Positions 8,214 to 18,720 are shown, numbered from the stretch's first letter. The stretch is 64,000 bases of DNA from an uncultured Lachnospiraceae bacterium (GCA_910588655.1 CAJUPJ010000001.1:1-64000); one strand, 5' to 3'. Translations and numbers: made by a program. The notes: a model not told the origin generated them from the letters alone.

Positions 8214-11200
8214 ATGAAGAGGATTGCAAGGGCTAATAAAAAGTGGAGATGGATGGTGCTTCTGACATCCGTGTTTTTAATTGCATTTATGGCGTTTTAC
8301 GCAGTTAATAGTAAAGATAGTACATATGCAGCAGATGTATATCTTCAGAACAGTGATGGACAGAAAATGGGTAATACCTATACAATGAGAAGGCATAGTG
8401 ATGAATTCAGTATAGGTCCTGCAGGTCATGGTGTCGGATATATAGAGGCAAGGTTTACCAATAACAGGAATATACTTATAACAAACAGTAGTGCGGCTGG
8501 AGAGCAGGAATTTAACGGGCCTGGTTCTGTGCTTAAGGTAGAAGCACGGGAGATGGGTGATACATCATTAAATATAGCTGCATACAGGCAGAAAGGTGAT
8601 ACAGAACCTGTATTCCAGACTACGGTTAACATTACAGTAGCTTTCTCCGTTAATGAATACCTGAATGACAATGCTAAAAATGCATCTATAAAGAAAATAT
8701 TTATTGAGGACGAAAGAAGTGCACTTATACTGGATTATGGGGCAGAACTTCCATTCGGAAAGAATGCTTCAGACCCGGGTGAGCTGAAATACTTAAACCT
8801 GATGTTTGGTAATGCCTCACAGGATATTACAAATACTACAAGCAGTGCAATACAGGCAGACTGGCTGTCTAATAATGAGGATATTATCGAAATTGATAAA
8901 ACGATGAAAGGCGATGATAATGTTGTACGTGGTGGTATAAGGGCAACGGGTGCAGGCCGTACTACCTTGTCAGTAAGCTGGCGTGATGATACAACTACAC
9001 GTCAGGATACAATAGTCGTTTATGTAAGGCCAAGGATAACAAACCAGAGTAATGAAAATATTGGTACAAATTCTTCTGGAATAGATGATGGTACAGGAGG
9101 CGGTACGCCGGATTCTGTATACCAGGTAGAGAATGGTGCAATTATAAATGTATCGGTTAAGTTTGAGAATAACCAGCTTGATGCTATATCTGATAAACTT
9201 GCATGGGTAATTGCAAAAAAAGAAGGTACAAAGACATATCTTGTAAAGGATTCCCTTGGAAATGTTACGGATGAATTTAAAAATGATGCAAACCTTGTCT
9301 GGATGCCATCAATAAACAGCTACAAACTTAATGCCAAAGCAGGTACATATTCTGTACTTTTCTATGTGGCAGGTACATATAAGGGATTTGAAGAAACACG
9401 TACCAATCCTCCGGGATGCTCACCTGTAGCTATTAAAAATGGCGTATATGTATTTAGTAACTATAAAAATATAACAATTTCTTTAAATGTTGGTGGTACA
9501 TACAGCCTTCCGGATGCGTTTAATATAACAGAAGATACATTTATGAACTGTTTTATGCCTGTACCCCTTATAACAGAAGAGAATCCGCCAGAAGATGAGA
9601 CAGCGACAGGAGGCTCTATATCATCAGGTAATAGTAATAATTTCATTTCTATGTCAAGTGACAGGACTATTATTACGGCAACAAGGGTAGGAACGGCGTA
9701 TATAGATGTTACGGCAAATTCCAAAATTCTTGAAACAGGGCTCAGGGAAATAAAAGAAGGCCAGAAAGTACGCATAACGATTAATATAACAGATACTTTT
9801 TCCCTTAATATTTCACAGACAAGGATGTCAGTAGGGGAACAGCTCCAGTTATATGGTGTGCTTGCTTCTGGTACTGAAAATGATGAGGCAGAATACAAGT
9901 GGGTTTCACCAGATGACCCTAATGGGAGTTATGTAAAAATTGCAGAGCAGGGGCGTTATGCAACTATAACAGCGGTTAAAACCACGCCGCCTGGCGGACA
10001 TGTGACGGTTACGCTTATGAGGACGACAACAAACGGAATAACCCTTACCGCTTCCTGCCAGATTATTATAGATACGACAACATCAGGTTTCCATATAAAG
10101 CCATCTGCGCTTACTATGGAAGCTGGAGATGTGCAGACTATTACAACCGACCTTACAGGTTCATATAAGCTTGTATGGATTTCTTCTGATACAAGCATTG
10201 TTACTGTAGTTGACTCATCTGCAGCTACACCGGCAGCCCAGGTTACAGCACGTAAGCCAGGTACAGCTGTTATTACAGCAGTCAATGCTGCCAATAATGT
10301 GTATGCTACTTGTATTATTACAGTACAACAGCCAATTACATCCCTTGATATAGGTGTGGCAGGCAAAAAATATACTACATATGATACAATGCTTCCGCAG
10401 GGATTTGTATTTATGGAAGCACTGTACCAGCCAAGTAATGCTACAGAGAAAGACTTTAAATGGGATTCTTCAGATAAAACAGTTGCAACAGTTGATAATA
10501 CAGGTAAAGTTACACTTTTAAAAGAAGGTACAACACATATTTCAGTTGCAAGCAGCAAATATACGGCATACTGTATTTTGAATATTGTATCTAAACCTAT
10601 TTCTACAATTACTACTGATGTAAAAGAACTTAGTATGGTTAAAGGTGAAACATATAACATAAAAGCAACATTTAATCCTGTAGATGCTACCAATACAGAA
10701 CTTGTATGGTCAGTACTTGAAAATTCAAATGTGGTTAAAGTTGATAATACAGGCAAGGTTACTGCTGCTGCGCCAGGGCAGGCATATGTAAGTGTTAAAG
10801 CAGCACTGGCGGATTCAGATGGCAATAAGGCAGAGGCATTAATTAAAATTATTGTAAGGGACAGACTGACATCTATAGATTTTGAATCAAAAACTACATA
10901 TATCAATGTAGGTGGTTCAAAACAAATAGAGATTATTTATAAACCTGATAAAGATGTAAATAAAAAAGTTACATTCCGTTCTTCTGATGAAACAATATTT
11001 AAGGTTACACAGAGCAACCAGGATGGAGTCTGTGTTATACAGGGTATAGCAGAAGGGCAGGCTGTCCTTTCATGTATATCTGAAGATTTAGGGCAGGCAG
11101 GTGTAAAGACATGTACAATATATGTAACACCTACAGAAATTGAGGCAAAGGATTTTGTTATAACTCCGGCAGAAGAAACAGTCTATATTGGGGCAACTTT

Positions 11201-12875
11201 AAAGCTGGAAAAAACATTTACACCAAATAATGCAACTAACCAGAATGTAACATGGAGTTCTTCCGATGCTGGCATTGCAAGTGTTACTTCACTTGGTGTT
11301 GTAAGGGGTATTAAGGAAGGCAAGGTAGTAGTATCAGCAGTATATACAGATACTAAGAACAAAGTGCCTTTAATCAGAACAAGTACAATAAATGTAAAAC
11401 CAGCACCAATAAATATAACAGATTTTGATGTTACACCAGATACACAGAATATTAAGGTTGGTGATAAATTCTCACTTACACCTGTATTTACACCAAATAA
11501 TGCATCTAATAAAAATGTGGAGTACCAGTCACTTGATGAGGGTGTAGTTACAGTTAGTGAAAAAGGTGAGGTTACAGGTGTTGGGGCTGGTGATGCAATA
11601 GTACAGTGCCAGGCTGAGGATGGCGGTTTTATTGCAACATGTCTGGTACATGTTGACAATGCAGTTGAATTTTCTCTTTCACCTGCAACAAGGGAAATTG
11701 CAGTAGGCAGGTCATTTAAGCTTAAAAAAGTAATAAAGCCTGAAAATGCTAAAAAAACAGCTGAATGGTCTACATCTAATTCATCTATTGCAACAGTAGA
11801 TGCGTCAGGCAAGGTTACAGGTAAGAGAATAGGTTCATGTACAATTACATGTACACTTACAAGATATAACCAGAGTGCAAAGTGTAAAGTTAAAGTTGCA
11901 AGGCTTAACAGCACTGTAAAACTTGATAAAAAGAATATAAGGATTGGCGTAGGCCAGACATACAGGCTGAAAAAGACTGTATGGTCGAACAATACTTCGC
12001 TTCCAAAGGTAAGCTGGAAGTCTTCTAACAAGCGTGTTGCTACAGTAAACAGTGGCGGCAAGATTACTGGTAAGAAAGTAGGGCTTGCCAAGATTACAGT
12101 TACAACAAATGATGCCATACATGCAAAAGCAACATGTAAAGTAAGGGTAATACAGAGGATATCAAGTATAAAGCTTAGTTCTGATTATTTAGTATGTTAT
12201 GTAGGAAGAAGCAAAAGGCTTACTGCTAAATGCAAGCCAGCTAATTCAACTATTAAAAAACTTAAGTGGACTAGTGGGGATTCTTCCATAGCAAGGGTTA
12301 CTGCCACAGGCAAGGTAAGGGCTCTTGCAGAAGGCAATACTTATATTACAGCAACAGCAACAGACGGCAGCAATAAGAAAGCCAGATGTTTTGTAAAAGT
12401 GCTTGATGCAGTCCCGGCTACAAGTATAGTAGTCGCACAGTCTGAACTTACAATGCAGAGAGGCGACAGTACTAAACTTACATACAAGGTGCTGCCAGAT
12501 AATACATCAGATGATTTGGAATTTGCATCAGATAATGAAAGGGTTGCAAGGGTTAATAAAAAAGGCAAGGTAACAGCAGTAGGTACTGGTGATGCTACTA
12601 TTACAATTCTTGCAACAAGTGGTGCTTCATCAACAGTTGATGTTAATGTAGTTGCACTTAATAAGACAGAACTTGTAATGCGCCAGTATGATACAGAGAA
12701 CCTGCTTGTACTTGGTACTTCTGATACAGTTACATGGTATACTTCAAATGCCAGGATAGTTACAGTAGAGAATGGAAAAGTAGTTGGAAGGGCAGAAGGT
12801 ACAGCATATATATATGCATATGTAAATGGATGCAGGTTAAACTGCCGCGTTACAATAACTTCTGTAAATGAATAA
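8214..12875 (+). CDS. Giant secreted BIG2 Ig-like repeat protein
   Basis: The product has 1553 residues. Residues 1-21 are basic then hydrophobic, and processing is likely near TYA-AD (about residue 40), so it is exported. From about residue 200 onward I count 12 to 14 bacterial Ig-like (BIG2) units, each recognisable by a W-x-S-S-D ... A-T-V ... G-x-V-T ... G-x-A pattern. BIG2 domains occur in adhesins and surface proteins. No LPXTG motif, SLH domain or enzyme domain is visible; the chain ends in a BIG2 unit, so attachment to the cell is unexplained. The stop is only 14 bases before recN, suggesting a shared transcript. Confidence 0.85.
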   Translation: MKRIARANKKWRWMVLLTSVFLIAFMAFYAVNSKDSTYAADVYLQNSDGQKMGNTYTMRRHSDEFSIGPAGHGVGYIEARFTNNRNILITNSSAAGEQEFNGPGSVLKVEAREMGDTSLNIAAYRQKGDTEPVFQTTVNITVAFSVNEYLNDNAKNASIKKIFIEDERSALILDYGAELPFGKNASDPGELKYLNLMFGNASQDITNTTSSAIQADWLSNNEDIIEIDKTMKGDDNVVRGGIRATGAGRTTLSVSWRDDTTTRQDTIVVYVRPRITNQSNENIGTNSSGIDDGTGGGTPDSVYQVENGAIINVSVKFENNQLDAISDKLAWVIAKKEGTKTYLVKDSLGNVTDEFKNDANLVWMPSINSYKLNAKAGTYSVLFYVAGTYKGFEETRTNPPGCSPVAIKNGVYVFSNYKNITISLNVGGTYSLPDAFNITEDTFMNCFMPVPLITEENPPEDETATGGSISSGNSNNFISMSSDRTIITATRVGTAYIDVTANSKILETGLREIKEGQKVRITINITDTFSLNISQTRMSVGEQLQLYGVLASGTENDEAEYKWVSPDDPNGSYVKIAEQGRYATITAVKTTPPGGHVTVTLMRTTTNGITLTASCQIIIDTTTSGFHIKPSALTMEAGDVQTITTDLTGSYKLVWISSDTSIVTVVDSSAATPAAQVTARKPGTAVITAVNAANNVYATCIITVQQPITSLDIGVAGKKYTTYDTMLPQGFVFMEALYQPSNATEKDFKWDSSDKTVATVDNTGKVTLLKEGTTHISVASSKYTAYCILNIVSKPISTITTDVKELSMVKGETYNIKATFNPVDATNTELVWSVLENSNVVKVDNTGKVTAAAPGQAYVSVKAALADSDGNKAEALIKIIVRDRLTSIDFESKTTYINVGGSKQIEIIYKPDKDVNKKVTFRSSDETIFKVTQSNQDGVCVIQGIAEGQAVLSCISEDLGQAGVKTCTIYVTPTEIEAKDFVITPAEETVYIGATLKLEKTFTPNNATNQNVTWSSSDAGIASVTSLGVVRGIKEGKVVVSAVYTDTKNKVPLIRTSTINVKPAPINITDFDVTPDTQNIKVGDKFSLTPVFTPNNASNKNVEYQSLDEGVVTVSEKGEVTGVGAGDAIVQCQAEDGGFIATCLVHVDNAVEFSLSPATREIAVGRSFKLKKVIKPENAKKTAEWSTSNSSIATVDASGKVTGKRIGSCTITCTLTRYNQSAKCKVKVARLNSTVKLDKKNIRIGVGQTYRLKKTVWSNNTSLPKVSWKSSNKRVATVNSGGKITGKKVGLAKITVTTNDAIHAKATCKVRVIQRISSIKLSSDYLVCYVGRSKRLTAKCKPANSTIKKLKWTSGDSSIARVTATGKVRALAEGNTYITATATDGSNKKARCFVKVLDAVPATSIVVAQSELTMQRGDSTKLTYKVLPDNTSDDLEFASDNERVARVNKKGKVTAVGTGDATITILATSGASSTVDVNVVALNKTELVMRQYDTENLLVLGTSDTVTWYTSNARIVTVENGKVVGRAEGTAYIYAYVNGCRLNCRVTITSVNE

Positions 12876-12889
12876 GAGGGGAGAAAATC

Positions 12890-14575
12890 TTGCTTTTAAA
12901 TTTACATGTTAAAAACCTTGCCATAATTGATGAAATTGAGGTTGATTTTGCAGAAGGGCTGGATGTCCTTACTGGTGAAACCGGTGCAGGAAAGTCAATT
13001 ATAATTGGTTCAATCAATATGGCAATAGGAGGCAAAGCTCCAAAAGACATTATCAGGAAAGGCGCTGCTTTTGCGCTGATAGAACTGTTATTTTCTGTAG
13101 ATACAGAGGAACAGAAAAAGTATCTTGAAGAACATGGTATAATAACAGAAGATAATGAAGTCCTTATTTCCCGTAAGTTTACAAAGGGAAGGGGAATTAA
13201 CAGGATTAATGGCGAGAGTGTCCCTGCATCAGTGTTAAAACAGGCAGCGGCTGTGCTTATTGATGTCCACGGGCAGAATGAACAGCAGTCGCTGTTATAT
13301 AAGCGGGAGCATATGGGGATAGTAGACAGGTATGCCAGGGAAGAGATGGCTGGCATTGATACAGAATATGCAGAGGCTTACAGCAGTTATAAAAAACTTA
13401 TAGAACAAAGGGACTCTGAAAATATTCCAGAAGAGGAAAGGCTAAGGGAAATTTCTTTTATGGAATATGAACTTGAAGAAATAGAAAGTGCTGCACTTGT
13501 GCATGGTGAAGAGGAAAGCTTAGAAGACACATACAGGCAGTTATCTAATGCCAGCTCTATTATAAACGGGCTGGGTGAAATATATTCCCTTACGGGTTCT
13601 AATGCTAATGACACAGTATCTGAAAAACTCGCTTATTCGCTCAGGATAATTGGAAAACTGTGTGAGTATGATGATAATATAAACCAGTTTGCAGACCAGC
13701 TTTCAGAGATTGACAGCCTTGTTTCTGATTTTAACAGGGATATAACAAGTTATATGGAAGATATGGAAACAGACAGCGGGGAGCTTGAGAAAACAGAACA
13801 GAGGCTTGATTTAGTAAGGAAAATTAAAGCGAGGTTTGGTGCTACAACGGCAATTGTTAATGAATATGCAGATAAACTCCGTGAAAAATTAGACCGTTAC
13901 CGTGAATATGAGTCATATAAGGCAGGACTTGAGGAAAAGATAAAAAAAGAAGAAGAAAAGCTTAAAAACCTTTCTTCCAGAATGTCTGCTGTACGTAAGA
14001 AATGTGCAAAAGTGCTTGAAAAAGAAATAACCGCAGCACTGGCAGACCTTAATTTCTTACAGGTACAGTTTTCTATAGATATACGCACGCTGGATGAATT
14101 TACTGCAAACGGCACTGATGAAATAGAATTTATGCTTTCTGCTAATCCAGGCGAAGATTTAAAACCTATAGGGATGGCAGCATCAGGCGGTGAGCTTTCG
14201 AGGATAATGCTTGCAGTTAAAGCTGTACTTGCAGAGCATGACGAAACAAGCACACTTATATTTGATGAAATAGATACAGGAATAAGTGGCAGGACAGCAC
14301 AGAAGGTTGCTGAGAAAATGGCACTTATAGCAAAGCAGCACCAGGTAATATGCATATCACATCTTGCACAGATAGCAGCGATGGCAGATGCACATTACCT
14401 TATAGAAAAGACAAGCAACGGGCCGCGTACAAGCACGCAGATACGCATGTTAAGCGGACAGGAAGAAGTCCAGGAGCTTGCAAGGATACTTGGTGGTGCA
14501 CAGATAACAGAAGCTGTAATTAACAGTGCAGAAGAAATGAAAGAACTGGCATCTAATCTTAAAAAAAGTTTGTAA
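12890..14575 (+). CDS. recN: DNA repair protein RecN
   Basis: An SMC-like ATPase of 561 residues. The Walker A motif GETGAGKS lies at about residues 29-36, a central coiled coil spans roughly 150-370, and the C-terminal half has the signature ASGGELSR and Walker B LIFDEIDTGISG. RecN promotes double-strand-break repair by holding DNA ends. The start is TTG at 12890 with GAGGGGAG just upstream. In Clostridia recN commonly precedes spoIVB and spo0A, as here. Unusually, the gene immediately upstream is a giant surface protein. Confidence 0.95.
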   Translation: MLLNLHVKNLAIIDEIEVDFAEGLDVLTGETGAGKSIIIGSINMAIGGKAPKDIIRKGAAFALIELLFSVDTEEQKKYLEEHGIITEDNEVLISRKFTKGRGINRINGESVPASVLKQAAAVLIDVHGQNEQQSLLYKREHMGIVDRYAREEMAGIDTEYAEAYSSYKKLIEQRDSENIPEEERLREISFMEYELEEIESAALVHGEEESLEDTYRQLSNASSIINGLGEIYSLTGSNANDTVSEKLAYSLRIIGKLCEYDDNINQFADQLSEIDSLVSDFNRDITSYMEDMETDSGELEKTEQRLDLVRKIKARFGATTAIVNEYADKLREKLDRYREYESYKAGLEEKIKKEEEKLKNLSSRMSAVRKKCAKVLEKEITAALADLNFLQVQFSIDIRTLDEFTANGTDEIEFMLSANPGEDLKPIGMAASGGELSRIMLAVKAVLAEHDETSTLIFDEIDTGISGRTAQKVAEKMALIAKQHQVICISHLAQIAAMADAHYLIEKTSNGPRTSTQIRMLSGQEEVQELARILGGAQITEAVINSAEEMKELASNLKKSL

Positions 14576-14607
14576 ACAGGGACATACTTCTGGCAGAACA
14601 GGAATAT

Positions 14608-14654
14608 AAAAGGTACAACTGGTACATTATAATTATGTATGGCTGTACCTTTTT
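14608..14654 (+). terminator. Intrinsic terminator after recN
   Basis: AAAAGGTACA (14608-14617) pairs with TGTACCTTTT, followed by a T-rich run. It separates recN from spoIVB. Confidence 0.65.
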
Positions 14655-14725
14655 ATTTTACAGGAAATCCAGTGCTGTAAAGTAAAAAATAGTAACAAAT
14701 ATATTTCTGACAGGAGTATTTGGAT

Positions 14726-16063
14726 ATGAATAAAAATATTATTAGCAGGGATTTTAAAAAGAAATACAGGGCATTTCTTGCTCTTGCATTATGTGTAAAT
14801 GTTTTTGCTGCTGTAGTGTACTATATATGGTATATAGATAAAAAAGTCCCTGATAATATTATGCTTGTGGAAAACAGGGAGGAAAGCCTTGATTTTAATG
14901 TGCCGCTTGAAGGGGAGATAGACGGCGCTGTTGATGCGATAAGTGTTAAAAACACCAGCAGCGCCAATGACGGCAGTATACATTTTAACCTGAACCAGAC
15001 TGTCAGGATGCAGGCAAGCAATACAGGAAGCTATAAGGCAAGGCTTAAGCTGTTCGGGCTGTTCCATTATAAAAATATACAGATAGATGTTATTAAGGAA
15101 CAGAAAGTTATGCCTTCTGGCAGGGCTGTAGGGCTGTATATCAATTCTGATGGCGTAATGGTGCTTGGAACATCTGAAATTACAGGAAAAGATGGTTTCA
15201 GCTACGAGCCGGCAGCCAATATATTAAAGGCAGGGGATTATATCTATAAGGTAAACGACCAGGAAGTCCAGAATATTGAGGATGTTGTAAAAGCAGTACA
15301 GGATAATGGAAGAGGAAGGGTTACTATTTATTTAAGAAGAAATAACAATAATATAAAAGTTAAAGTTGATACAGTGCTTGCCGGGGATGGTGAATATAAA
15401 ATAGGAGTATGGCTGCGTGAAGATACAGAGGGGATTGGGACTTTAACATATGTTACAGAGGATAATAATTATGTTGCACTTGGGCATGGAATAACAGATA
15501 TAGATACAGGAATACTTATTGATATAAAAGATGGAGGGGTATATCCTGCAAAGGTAAACCAAGTAATAAAAGGTGAGGCTGGTTCACCAGGGGAAGTCCT
15601 TGGTTCTGTAACACTTGGTGCAGTAAACCGTCTTGGCACAATACGGAATAATACAAATTATGGTATATCGGGGGAATTATTTGACAATAATATTAATAAA
15701 TCTACAACAGATAACAGCCTGCCAGACAGTGGCTATGGTTATAACAGCAGTAAAGCAATGCCGGCTGCCATGAAACAGGAAGTTAAAACAGGAAAGGCAA
15801 CAGTAAGATGCCAGCTTGGGGACAGTGTTGAAGATTATGAGGTAGAAATTGAAAAAATAAATATTAATTCTAAGGAAAATAAGGGAATGGTAATAAAAGT
15901 TACAGATAAAAGGCTGCTAAGTAAAGCGGGCGGAATTGTGCAGGGTATGAGCGGTTCGCCGGTTATGCAGAATAATAAAATAATTGGTGCTGTTACGCAT
16001 GTATTTGTCAACGATTCGACAAGGGGATATGGAATATTTATAGAAGATATGCTTTCCGAATAA
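14726..16063 (+). CDS. spoIVB: SpoIVB serine peptidase
   Basis: The 445-residue product has one N-terminal membrane anchor (about 16-35), a PDZ domain (about 120-210) and a C-terminal SpoIVB peptidase domain. That domain includes the GHGITD histidine motif and the GMSGSP active-site serine near residue 411. In Bacillus it is made in the forespore and triggers pro-sigma-K processing in the mother cell. ATG at 14726 is preferred because CAGGAG lies about 9 bases upstream; a TTG at 14720 is too close. It sits directly before spo0A, as in many Clostridia. Confidence 0.94.
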   Translation: MNKNIISRDFKKKYRAFLALALCVNVFAAVVYYIWYIDKKVPDNIMLVENREESLDFNVPLEGEIDGAVDAISVKNTSSANDGSIHFNLNQTVRMQASNTGSYKARLKLFGLFHYKNIQIDVIKEQKVMPSGRAVGLYINSDGVMVLGTSEITGKDGFSYEPAANILKAGDYIYKVNDQEVQNIEDVVKAVQDNGRGRVTIYLRRNNNNIKVKVDTVLAGDGEYKIGVWLREDTEGIGTLTYVTEDNNYVALGHGITDIDTGILIDIKDGGVYPAKVNQVIKGEAGSPGEVLGSVTLGAVNRLGTIRNNTNYGISGELFDNNINKSTTDNSLPDSGYGYNSSKAMPAAMKQEVKTGKATVRCQLGDSVEDYEVEIEKININSKENKGMVIKVTDKRLLSKAGGIVQGMSGSPVMQNNKIIGAVTHVFVNDSTRGYGIFIEDMLSE

Positions 16064-16199
16064 ACCCTGTTTTTAAATTTGCTTATATTATGCCTTCTTG
16101 CAAGTGCTGAAACCGCCGTCGTATCTTGTATGCATATATTGTAATAATTTGTCACATACACAGAAAGTATGTTATTTGCTGGAAATGCTTTATAAGTCC

Positions 16200-16208
16200 A
16201 GTCGAAAA
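16200..16208 (+). promoter_or_regulatory. Spo0A-box-like site
   Basis: AGTCGAAAA differs from the 0A-box core TGTCGAA by one base and keeps the A-rich flank. It lies 18 bases upstream of the -35 hexamer of the spo0A promoter, a place that would suit autoregulation. Confidence 0.4.
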
Positions 16209-16225
16209 GTAACATTTTTTTAGTA

Positions 16226-16254
16226 TTGCAACAATATATTTATATATATATTAT
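16226..16254 (+). promoter_or_regulatory. Sigma-A-type promoter of spo0A
   Basis: TTGCAA (16226-16231), a 17-base spacer, then TATTAT (16249-16254). Predicted transcript start is about 16261, leaving a leader of roughly 50 bases. Confidence 0.65.
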
Positions 16255-16312
16255 GCTATTATAACCCCATATAAAGAGAAAGGATATGCCGGGAGGCAGG
16301 AAGGGAAATGTG

Positions 16313-17107
16313 ATGCAAAATGTCAGAGTGTTATTAGTTGATGACAACAAAAGAATTGTTAATTTACTAAAAGAAGCCCTTACTAAAGAACCAGATATGG
16401 AGGTTGCCGGGACTGCTGCTGATGGCGAAGAAGCACTTAAATTAATTGAGCTTTATAAACCTGATGTAGTTTTACTTGATTTGATTATGCCTAAAATAGA
16501 TGGTCTTGGCGTTATGGAAAAATTAAGGAATAATACAGAATACACACCTAAAATTATAGTAGTCTCAGCAGTAAGCCAGGAAAGTGTTACAGAAAATGCA
16601 TTTGAACTTGGTGCAGCATACTATATATTAAAGCCCTTTGATACACGTATGGTAGTGAACAGGACCAGGGCAGTGGCACTTTATGACGAGAAAGACCACA
16701 AGGTTATAAATACAGTTTTTACTAACCAGCAGCATGCCAAAAGGAAGATGGGAAACCTTGAAGCAGATGTAACCAATATAATACATGAAATAGGTGTCCC
16801 GGCACATATTAAGGGATACCAGTATTTAAGGGATGCAATAATTATGTCTGTAAATGATAATGAAATGTTAGGTTCGATAACAAAGCGTCTTTACCCCACT
16901 ATTGCCAAAAACCATAAAACTACTTCAAGCCGTGTGGAAAGGGCTATCAGGCATGCAATAGAAGTTGCATGGAGCCGTGGCAAAATGGATACAATAGAAG
17001 AGCTGTTTGGATATACGGTTAATTCAGGCAAAGGAAAGCCCACAAATTCAGAATTTGTGGCTCTTATTGCGGATAAAATACGTTTAGAATATAAGATGAG
17101 GGCATAA
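16313..17107 (+). CDS. spo0A: Sporulation master regulator Spo0A
   Basis: The product has an N-terminal receiver domain with acidic pocket Asp10/Asp11, phosphorylation site Asp56 (LLDLIMP) and the KPFD lysine. The C-terminal Spo0A DNA-binding domain contains the conserved SRVERAIRHAIEVAW recognition helix. Phosphorylated Spo0A commits cells to sporulation. The ATG at 16313 gives 264 residues, with AAGGGA 7 bases upstream; a GTG at 16310 is also possible, while the ATG at 16286 is too close to its purine tract. A 0A-box-like site and a good promoter lie upstream. Confidence 0.96.
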   Translation: MQNVRVLLVDDNKRIVNLLKEALTKEPDMEVAGTAADGEEALKLIELYKPDVVLLDLIMPKIDGLGVMEKLRNNTEYTPKIIVVSAVSQESVTENAFELGAAYYILKPFDTRMVVNRTRAVALYDEKDHKVINTVFTNQQHAKRKMGNLEADVTNIIHEIGVPAHIKGYQYLRDAIIMSVNDNEMLGSITKRLYPTIAKNHKTTSSRVERAIRHAIEVAWSRGKMDTIEELFGYTVNSGKGKPTNSEFVALIADKIRLEYKMRA

Positions 17108-17131
17108 GAAAACTAATTTGATAAAAAAGTC

Positions 17132-17160
17132 TTTTCAGTATCAGATATTTGGAGTATAAT
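17132..17160 (+). promoter_or_regulatory. Candidate promoter of glgA
   Basis: TTTTCA (17132-17137), a 17-base spacer and a perfect TATAAT (17155-17160), 35 bases before the glgA start. Confidence 0.5.
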
Positions 17161-17194
17161 AGAGACATGACTTGAATAGAAGGAGGTATTTTTG

Positions 17195-18631
17195 ATGAAG
17201 AAAATATTATTTGTGGCATCAGAGAGTGTTCCGTTTATTAAAACAGGAGGACTTGCTGATGTAGCAGGCTCTTTACCTAAATATTTTGATAAAAAAGAGT
17301 TTGATGTAAGGGTTATGATTCCTAAGTATGCTTGTATTCCAGAAGAATGGAAACAGAAAATGCAGTATAACACACATTTTTATATCGACCTTGCATGGCG
17401 TAAGCAGTATGTAGGAATTCTTGAGACGGAATATGAAGGCATTAAATTTTATTTCGTTGACAATGAGTTCTATTTTGCAGGAGATAAGCCTTATGGTTAT
17501 GTCCATGAGGATATTGAGAAGTTTGCATTTTTCTGCAAGGCATCATTATCTGCACTGCCAAGTCTTGGTTTCAGGCCGGACATTATACATTGCCACGACT
17601 GGCAGACTGGCCTTATACCTGTATACCTGCATGATATGTTTATGGAGAATGATTTCTATCATGGAATTAAGACAATTATGACTATACATAACCTTAAGTT
17701 CCAGGGTATATGGGATTTGAAAAAGGTTAAGGACATTACTGGCCTGAACCAGTCATTCTTTGCAGCAGATAAGCTTGAGGCTTATGGTGATGCAAACTAT
17801 CTTAAAGGCGGCATAGTTTATGCAGACCTTGTAACTACAGTTAGTGAATCATATGCAGAAGAAATCAAGATGCCATTCTATGGTGAGAAACTTGACGGTC
17901 TTATGCGTGCCCGCAGCAACTGCCTGTCTGGTATTGTAAACGGACTTGACTATGATGAGTGGAATCCTGAGACAGATAACCTTATTTATACTAATTATAA
18001 TGCAAAGAATTTCCGTAAGGAAAAGGTTAAGAATAAGAGAGGTTTACAGAAAGAACTCGGGCTTGCACAAGATGACAGGAAGTTTATGATAGGCATTGTT
18101 TCAAGGCTTACTGACCAGAAAGGGCTTGACCTTGTTGATTATGTTATAGAGGAAATCTGTGCAGAGGATGTGCAGCTTGTAGTCCTTGGTACAGGTGAAG
18201 AAAAATATGAGCACCTGTTCAGGCATTTTGAATGGAAGTACCATGACAGGGTATCTGCCAATATTTATTATTCTAATGAACGTTCACATAAGATATATGC
18301 AGCATGTGATGCATTCCTTATGCCATCACTCTTTGAACCATGCGGGTTAAGCCAGCTTATGAGCCTTAGGTATGGCACAATCCCTATCGTAAGGGAAACA
18401 GGCGGGCTTAAAGATACAGTAGAGCCATATAATGAGTATGAAGGCACAGGAACAGGTTTCTCATTTGCTAATTATAATGCACATGAAATGCTTAATACTA
18501 TAAATTATGCAAAGGATGTATATTATAACAGGAAACGTGAATGGAACAAGATGATAGACAGGGCTATGGCAGTTGATTTTTCATGGAATAATTCAGCTGT
18601 AAAATACGCTGATTTGTACAGGGGATTATAG
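17195..18631 (+). CDS. glgA: Glycogen synthase (GT5)
   Basis: A 478-residue GT5 glucosyltransferase that would extend alpha-1,4-glucan from ADP-glucose. The N-terminal ADP-glucose motif KTGGL is at residues 16-20 and the C-terminal domain has MPSLFEPCGLSQL and the ETGGLKDTV loop. Length is normal for bacterial GlgA. ATG at 17195 is chosen because AGGAGG lies 8 bases upstream; a TTG at 17192 is in frame. No glgC, glgD or glgB is adjacent, so the rest of the glycogen pathway must be elsewhere. Confidence 0.95.
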   Translation: MKKILFVASESVPFIKTGGLADVAGSLPKYFDKKEFDVRVMIPKYACIPEEWKQKMQYNTHFYIDLAWRKQYVGILETEYEGIKFYFVDNEFYFAGDKPYGYVHEDIEKFAFFCKASLSALPSLGFRPDIIHCHDWQTGLIPVYLHDMFMENDFYHGIKTIMTIHNLKFQGIWDLKKVKDITGLNQSFFAADKLEAYGDANYLKGGIVYADLVTTVSESYAEEIKMPFYGEKLDGLMRARSNCLSGIVNGLDYDEWNPETDNLIYTNYNAKNFRKEKVKNKRGLQKELGLAQDDRKFMIGIVSRLTDQKGLDLVDYVIEEICAEDVQLVVLGTGEEKYEHLFRHFEWKYHDRVSANIYYSNERSHKIYAACDAFLMPSLFEPCGLSQLMSLRYGTIPIVRETGGLKDTVEPYNEYEGTGTGFSFANYNAHEMLNTINYAKDVYYNRKREWNKMIDRAMAVDFSWNNSAVKYADLYRGL

Positions 18632-18654
18632 AATTACCCGTCCTGTAACCAAAG

Positions 18655-18688
18655 CCATGCAGTGCTTAAGATGCCTGCATGGTTTTTT
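18655..18688 (+). terminator. Intrinsic terminator after glgA
   Basis: CCATGCAG (18655-18662) pairs perfectly with CTGCATGG (18675-18682), followed by TTTTTT. Confidence 0.85.
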
Positions 18689-18720
18689 GCATTAATGCAG
18701 AAAAGTATATGGAGGTTTTT

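Noticed and set aside
9956..10906. Long open frames on the minus strand opposite the BIG2 gene (also 11183-12118)
   Set aside because: They mirror the repetitive codons of the real gene, have no ribosome site and give protein-unlike composition.
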